Assembly: GCA_905205085.1 (NCBI GenBank)
Contig: CAJLCG010000048.1
Coordinates: forward strand, 1-16,256
Origin: an uncultured Oscillospiraceae bacterium
Lineage (GTDB): Bacteria; Bacillota; Clostridia; Oscillospirales; Oscillospiraceae
Reading direction: 5' to 3'
Length of the DNA: 16,256 bases
The position numbers and the translations under genes were made by a program. The notes under the pieces are model-generated. The model worked only from the letters and a program-made list of their open reading frames with translations, was not told the origin of the DNA and did no database searches. Shown piece after piece: positions 13,285-16,256 of this stretch (positions are counted from its first letter, which is position 1; each line of letters begins with the position of its first letter).

Positions 13285-13875
13285 TCAGTCCTCCTCGCTC
13301 CAGTAGAGCTCGCCGCCGGTGGCAATGCAGCGCTGCACTTCCAGTTCCCTGCCGTCCAGCACCACCCGGACCTGCTCTCCCTCCCAGGTGGAGTAGTAAT
13401 CCTGGAGGACCAGAATCTGCCCATCCTCTGTCTCCTCGCTGCCCTCTGGGGTGCGAATGCGCAGCACAAGAGCCTTGGAATCCTCTTCTCCGCTCTCCTG
13501 AGTCACCGTGATGTCGTCCACGCCGATCACCCGGTCCTGCATGGGCAGGTAGAGCACATACTCCCCCGCCTCCTGCCGCTCCAGCCAGTAGGCCTGGTCA
13601 TCCTGGTCCGCTTTCTCCAACCAACGGGTCACTTCTTCGTTTTTGTCGTCCTTGGTCAGCAGCATCCACTGGCTGTCACCACCGCTGGCCGTGCTCAGGG
13701 GCTGCCGGATCACATCCGGCTGATTCTGGCCAATGGCCAGGTCCAGGCCTGCAAAAGCAATCTTTACACCAATAAACAGCACCACAATCAGGGCCAGCAG
13801 CCCAAGGATGCCCCAGCTTCCTTTTTTCTGCTCGTTCACTTGTTCCTCCTGGCGGATGTTCCGTTCCTTCTCCAT
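13285..13875 (-). CDS. Single-pass membrane-anchored protein of unknown function
   Basis: This 196-residue protein has a charged cytoplasmic N-terminus, one membrane helix (about 21-43) and an acidic outer domain of about 150 residues that appears rich in beta strands (for example EYVLYLP, KALVLRIRT, QVRVVLDGRELEVQRCI). There is no enzyme motif, lipobox or repeat. The start is uncertain. ATG 13875 is 10 bases after the smc stop but has no clear ribosome site. GTG 13839, 12 codons later, has AGGAGG 5 bases upstream and keeps the membrane helix intact. It lies between smc and the two zinc-ribbon genes and overlaps neither. I do not recognise the family. Confidence 0.82.
   Translation of the reverse strand: MEKERNIRQEEQVNEQKKGSWGILGLLALIVVLFIGVKIAFAGLDLAIGQNQPDVIRQPLSTASGGDSQWMLLTKDDKNEEVTRWLEKADQDDQAYWLERQEAGEYVLYLPMQDRVIGVDDITVTQESGEEDSKALVLRIRTPEGSEETEDGQILVLQDYYSTWEGEQVRVVLDGRELEVQRCIATGGELYWSEED
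13845..13850 (-). promoter_or_regulatory. Ribosome-binding-like site supporting an internal GTG start
   Basis: AGGAGG on the minus strand lies 5 bases before the GTG at 13839, within the longer reading frame that starts at ATG 13875. It may mark the true start, giving a 184-residue protein, or be fortuitous Glu-codon sequence. Confidence 0.35.
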
Positions 13876-13885
13876 ATCGTTTTAA

Positions 13886-16256
13886 TCAACGAATGTTCAG
13901 TTCTTTTTCCACGTCGTTCAGGTTGATGGTCAGCATTCGGCTGACGCCCTGCTCCTGCATGGTGACACCGTAGAGGACGTCGGCCTCCTCCATGGTGCCG
14001 CGGCGGTGGGTAATGACAATAAACTGGGTGTGGTCGGTCATGGAGCGCATGTAGTGGGCAAAGCGCACCACGTTGCTGTCATCCAGGGCCGCCTCGATCT
14101 CGTCCATCACCACGAAGGGGGTGGGCCGCACCTTCAAGATGGCGAAGTACAGAGCGATGGCCACAAAGGCCTTCTCGCCGCCGGACAGCAGGGAGATGAT
14201 CTTCAGCGCCTTACCGGGGGGCTGCACCTTGATCTCAATGCCGCAGTTGAGGATGTCGTTGGGGTCCTCCAGCTCCAGGGTGGCCTTGCCGCCTCCGAAC
14301 AGCTCCACAAAAGTCTCTCCAAACGATTGATTGATGCTGTTAAACTCCCGGGCAAAGATGGTCCTCATCTCCCCGGTGATCTGGGCGATTACGTCCTCCA
14401 GCTCCTTCTTGGCCTTTTCCACATCGTCCCGCTGGTCGGTAAGGTAAGTGTACCGCTCATTGACCCGGTCAAACTCTTCAATGGCGCCCACGTTTACATT
14501 GCCCAGGGCGGAGATGCTCTTTTTCAGCTCTCCAATGCGCCGGCTGGCCTTGGGCACCGACTCGATCTCGATGCGCTGCAGCTTGGCCGCCTCGTGGGAT
14601 AGCTCATAGGTTTCCCACAGTTTGTCCAAAATCTGCTTCTCATCCATGGACGAGGCCATCTTTTTCTGCTCCAGGCGGGAGACCTCTCCGCCAATGGTGA
14701 GCAGCTCTTTATTTTTCTCCTGGCCCTCCCGGGTGGCCTTCACCCGCTCGCCCTCCAGCTCCAGCTTCTCCTGGTTGAGTTGGGCAATGGCCCGGTTTTG
14801 TTCCTCGTTTTCCCGGCGCAGTTGCTGAAGCCGCGCCTCCTTCTCCCCAATCTCCTGGGTGAAGGCCTGGTTTTTTTCCTCATAATCGCCGATGAGGGCC
14901 CGGCTCTGGTCCTGGTCTCCGGCCAGATCCCGGCGCAGCGCTTCCAGCTCCTCCAGGGTGCGCTTGCCGGTCTCCCGCTCCGCCTCCAGGGCGGCCAGGC
15001 TGGCGTTCAGGGCGGCCAGCTCCTGGGTGATTTGCAGGGAGCGCTCCTGCAGGTCGCTCTGGCCCTGGGCCTTACCCTCGGCCTGACTCTTCAGGTCGGC
15101 GGCAGCTCCCTCCAGCTCCTGGATGCGGTCCCGGGCGCTCTGGGTGTCGGTCTCGATCTCCACCGAGCGCTTTTTCAGCTGCTCCAGTTCCTCCTTCTGA
15201 CTGCCCTGCTGCCGCTCCAGGTCGGCAACGATGCTGCGGCACAGGGTCTGTTCGCCCTGGGCTTTCAGAATGGCGTCCTCCCACTCCCGCAGCTGGGCCT
15301 GGGCGGTCTCCATCTCATAGGCGGCGGCCGCCGCCTCCCGGTTGGCCTCCTCCAGCTCCTTGGCTGCCTGACTGAGGCTGTCCTCCAGCCCCTGACGCTG
15401 GGCGGTGAGACGCTCCAGCTCGTTGGCCCGGCTGAGGATGCCGGCGCTGCGGCTGGCGCTGCCGCCGGTCATGGATCCGCCGGGATTCAGTACCTGCCCG
15501 TCCAAGGTAACGATGCGGAAGCGATAGCCGTACTTCCGGGCCACGGCAATGGCCGCATCCAGATGCTCCATCACCACCACCCGGCCCAGCAGGTTGGAAA
15601 ATACATTGCGGTACTGGGGTTCAAACTTCACCAGCTGGTCGGCAATGCCTACAAAGCCGGGCTCCCGGCTGAGGCTCCCCGCCTCCCGCAAGTCGGAGGG
15701 GCGGATGGAACTGAGGGGCAGGATGGTGGCCCGGCCACCGTCCCGTCGTTTCAGGTACTGGATGACCGCCTTGCCGTCCTCCTCCCGGTCCACCACCAGG
15801 TTCTGCATGGCTCCGCCCAGGGCGGTCTCAATGGCCACGGTGTACTGGTCGGGCACATGAATGAGCCCCGCCACCGGTCCGTGGATGCCCCGCAGGCTGC
15901 CCCGCTGGGCCTCCCCCAGCACCAGCTTGATGGCTTTGGAGTAGCCCTCGTGCATCTTCTCCATCTCGGAGAGCATTTTAATGCGGGAGGAGAGTGCGTT
16001 CTCCTCCATCTGCAATTTCACGTGGCGGTCCTTGGCCCGCTCCGCTTTCTTCTTTCGGCTGTCCAGGCGCAGGGCGTAGCCGGAGATCACATTTTTCACT
16101 CCGTCCCGCTCCTCCCGGGCATCCCGCTCCTTGCGGTCGGCCGCGGCCGCGTCGGCCCGGGCGGCCTCCAGCCGCTCCTCCAGGCTGCGCAGCTCCTGGC
16201 GCACTGCTTCGTCCCGGTCCAGCACCTCCTGGGCGGCGGCAGCCAAGGCGGACAGC
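13886..16256 (-). CDS. smc: Chromosome segregation protein Smc, C-terminal two thirds (start beyond the window)
   Basis: About 790 residues of a protein usually near 1190; the Walker A domain and the first coiled-coil arm lie beyond base 16256. Smc dimers with ScpA and ScpB organise and separate chromosomes. The visible order is: the end of the first coiled coil; the hinge (GIHGPVAGLIHV through NPGGSMTGGS, about 15900-15450); a long Glu/Gln/Lys-rich coiled coil; then the C-terminal ATPase head. That head carries the signature LSGGEKA (14168-14188) and Walker B FVVMDEIEAALDD. The Walker B carries Met where VLDE is commoner and Ile where DEVDA has Val, both conservative. The frame stays open to the window edge; a TTG at 16246 is not a credible start. 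The gene leads the smc-ftsY run. Confidence 0.96.
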   Translation of the reverse strand, partial: LSALAAAAQEVLDRDEAVRQELRSLEERLEAARADAAAADRKERDAREERDGVKNVISGYALRLDSRKKKAERAKDRHVKLQMEENALSSRIKMLSEMEKMHEGYSKAIKLVLGEAQRGSLRGIHGPVAGLIHVPDQYTVAIETALGGAMQNLVVDREEDGKAVIQYLKRRDGGRATILPLSSIRPSDLREAGSLSREPGFVGIADQLVKFEPQYRNVFSNLLGRVVVMEHLDAAIAVARKYGYRFRIVTLDGQVLNPGGSMTGGSASRSAGILSRANELERLTAQRQGLEDSLSQAAKELEEANREAAAAAYEMETAQAQLREWEDAILKAQGEQTLCRSIVADLERQQGSQKEELEQLKKRSVEIETDTQSARDRIQELEGAAADLKSQAEGKAQGQSDLQERSLQITQELAALNASLAALEAERETGKRTLEELEALRRDLAGDQDQSRALIGDYEEKNQAFTQEIGEKEARLQQLRRENEEQNRAIAQLNQEKLELEGERVKATREGQEKNKELLTIGGEVSRLEQKKMASSMDEKQILDKLWETYELSHEAAKLQRIEIESVPKASRRIGELKKSISALGNVNVGAIEEFDRVNERYTYLTDQRDDVEKAKKELEDVIAQITGEMRTIFAREFNSINQSFGETFVELFGGGKATLELEDPNDILNCGIEIKVQPPGKALKIISLLSGGEKAFVAIALYFAILKVRPTPFVVMDEIEAALDDSNVVRFAHYMRSMTDHTQFIVITHRRGTMEEADVLYGVTMQEQGVSRMLTINLNDVEKELNIR

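Overview
The window is a stretch of core chromosome from a GC-rich, anaerobic Gram-positive bacterium, most likely a Clostridia member of the Oscillospiraceae/Ruminococcaceae type (Flavonifractor-like). This is inferred from the electron-bifurcating [FeFe]-hydrogenase genes, the smc-ftsY and nadD/yqeK-LCP-rsfS gene orders, strong AAGGAGG ribosome binding sites and several GTG starts. Species cannot be read from the sequence alone.

Layout. (1) 1-2201, plus strand: the 3' end of a NuoF/HydB-type flavin subunit, then a complete [FeFe]-hydrogenase catalytic subunit (HydA). (2) 2219-2261: a 20-bp perfect-stem terminator shared by hydA and the convergent operon opposite. (3) 2260-4206, minus strand: an OmpR-family response regulator and its membrane histidine kinase, with an extended -10 promoter and a tandem 11-bp-spaced direct repeat that looks like an autoregulatory site. 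(4) 4302-5854, minus strand: a sodium-dependent NSS-family transporter with its own promoter and terminator. (5) 5974-6152, plus strand: a monocistronic tRNA-Arg(ACG) with its own consensus promoter and terminator. (6) 6191-16256, minus strand: two housekeeping runs read toward the left. The first is smc (partial), a membrane-anchored unknown, two zinc-ribbon proteins, ftsY and a small membrane protein. The second is rph, a SemiSWEET-like small membrane protein, rdgB, yhbY, a nadD-yqeK fusion, an LCP cell-wall polymer transferase with a Ser/Gly repeat tail, and rsfS. It ends at a bidirectional terminator.

How the genes relate. HydB and HydA would form part of an NADH/ferredoxin-dependent hydrogenase for fermentative H2 turnover. 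The long minus-strand block combines chromosome organisation (Smc), membrane protein targeting (FtsY), RNA maturation and ribosome assembly (Rph, YhbY), nucleotide-pool cleaning (RdgB, YqeK), NAD synthesis (NadD), wall polymer attachment (LCP) and ribosome silencing (RsfS). No phage, IS element, CRISPR array, rRNA or toxin-antitoxin module was found.

I see no clear novel multi-gene system. The least explained parts are the three small genes between smc and ftsY, the 69-residue membrane protein after ftsY, the SemiSWEET-like gene nested between rph and rdgB, the repeat tail of the LCP protein, and the putative regulator site upstream of the two-component operon. Coding density is high and no gene-free stretch exceeds 300 bases.
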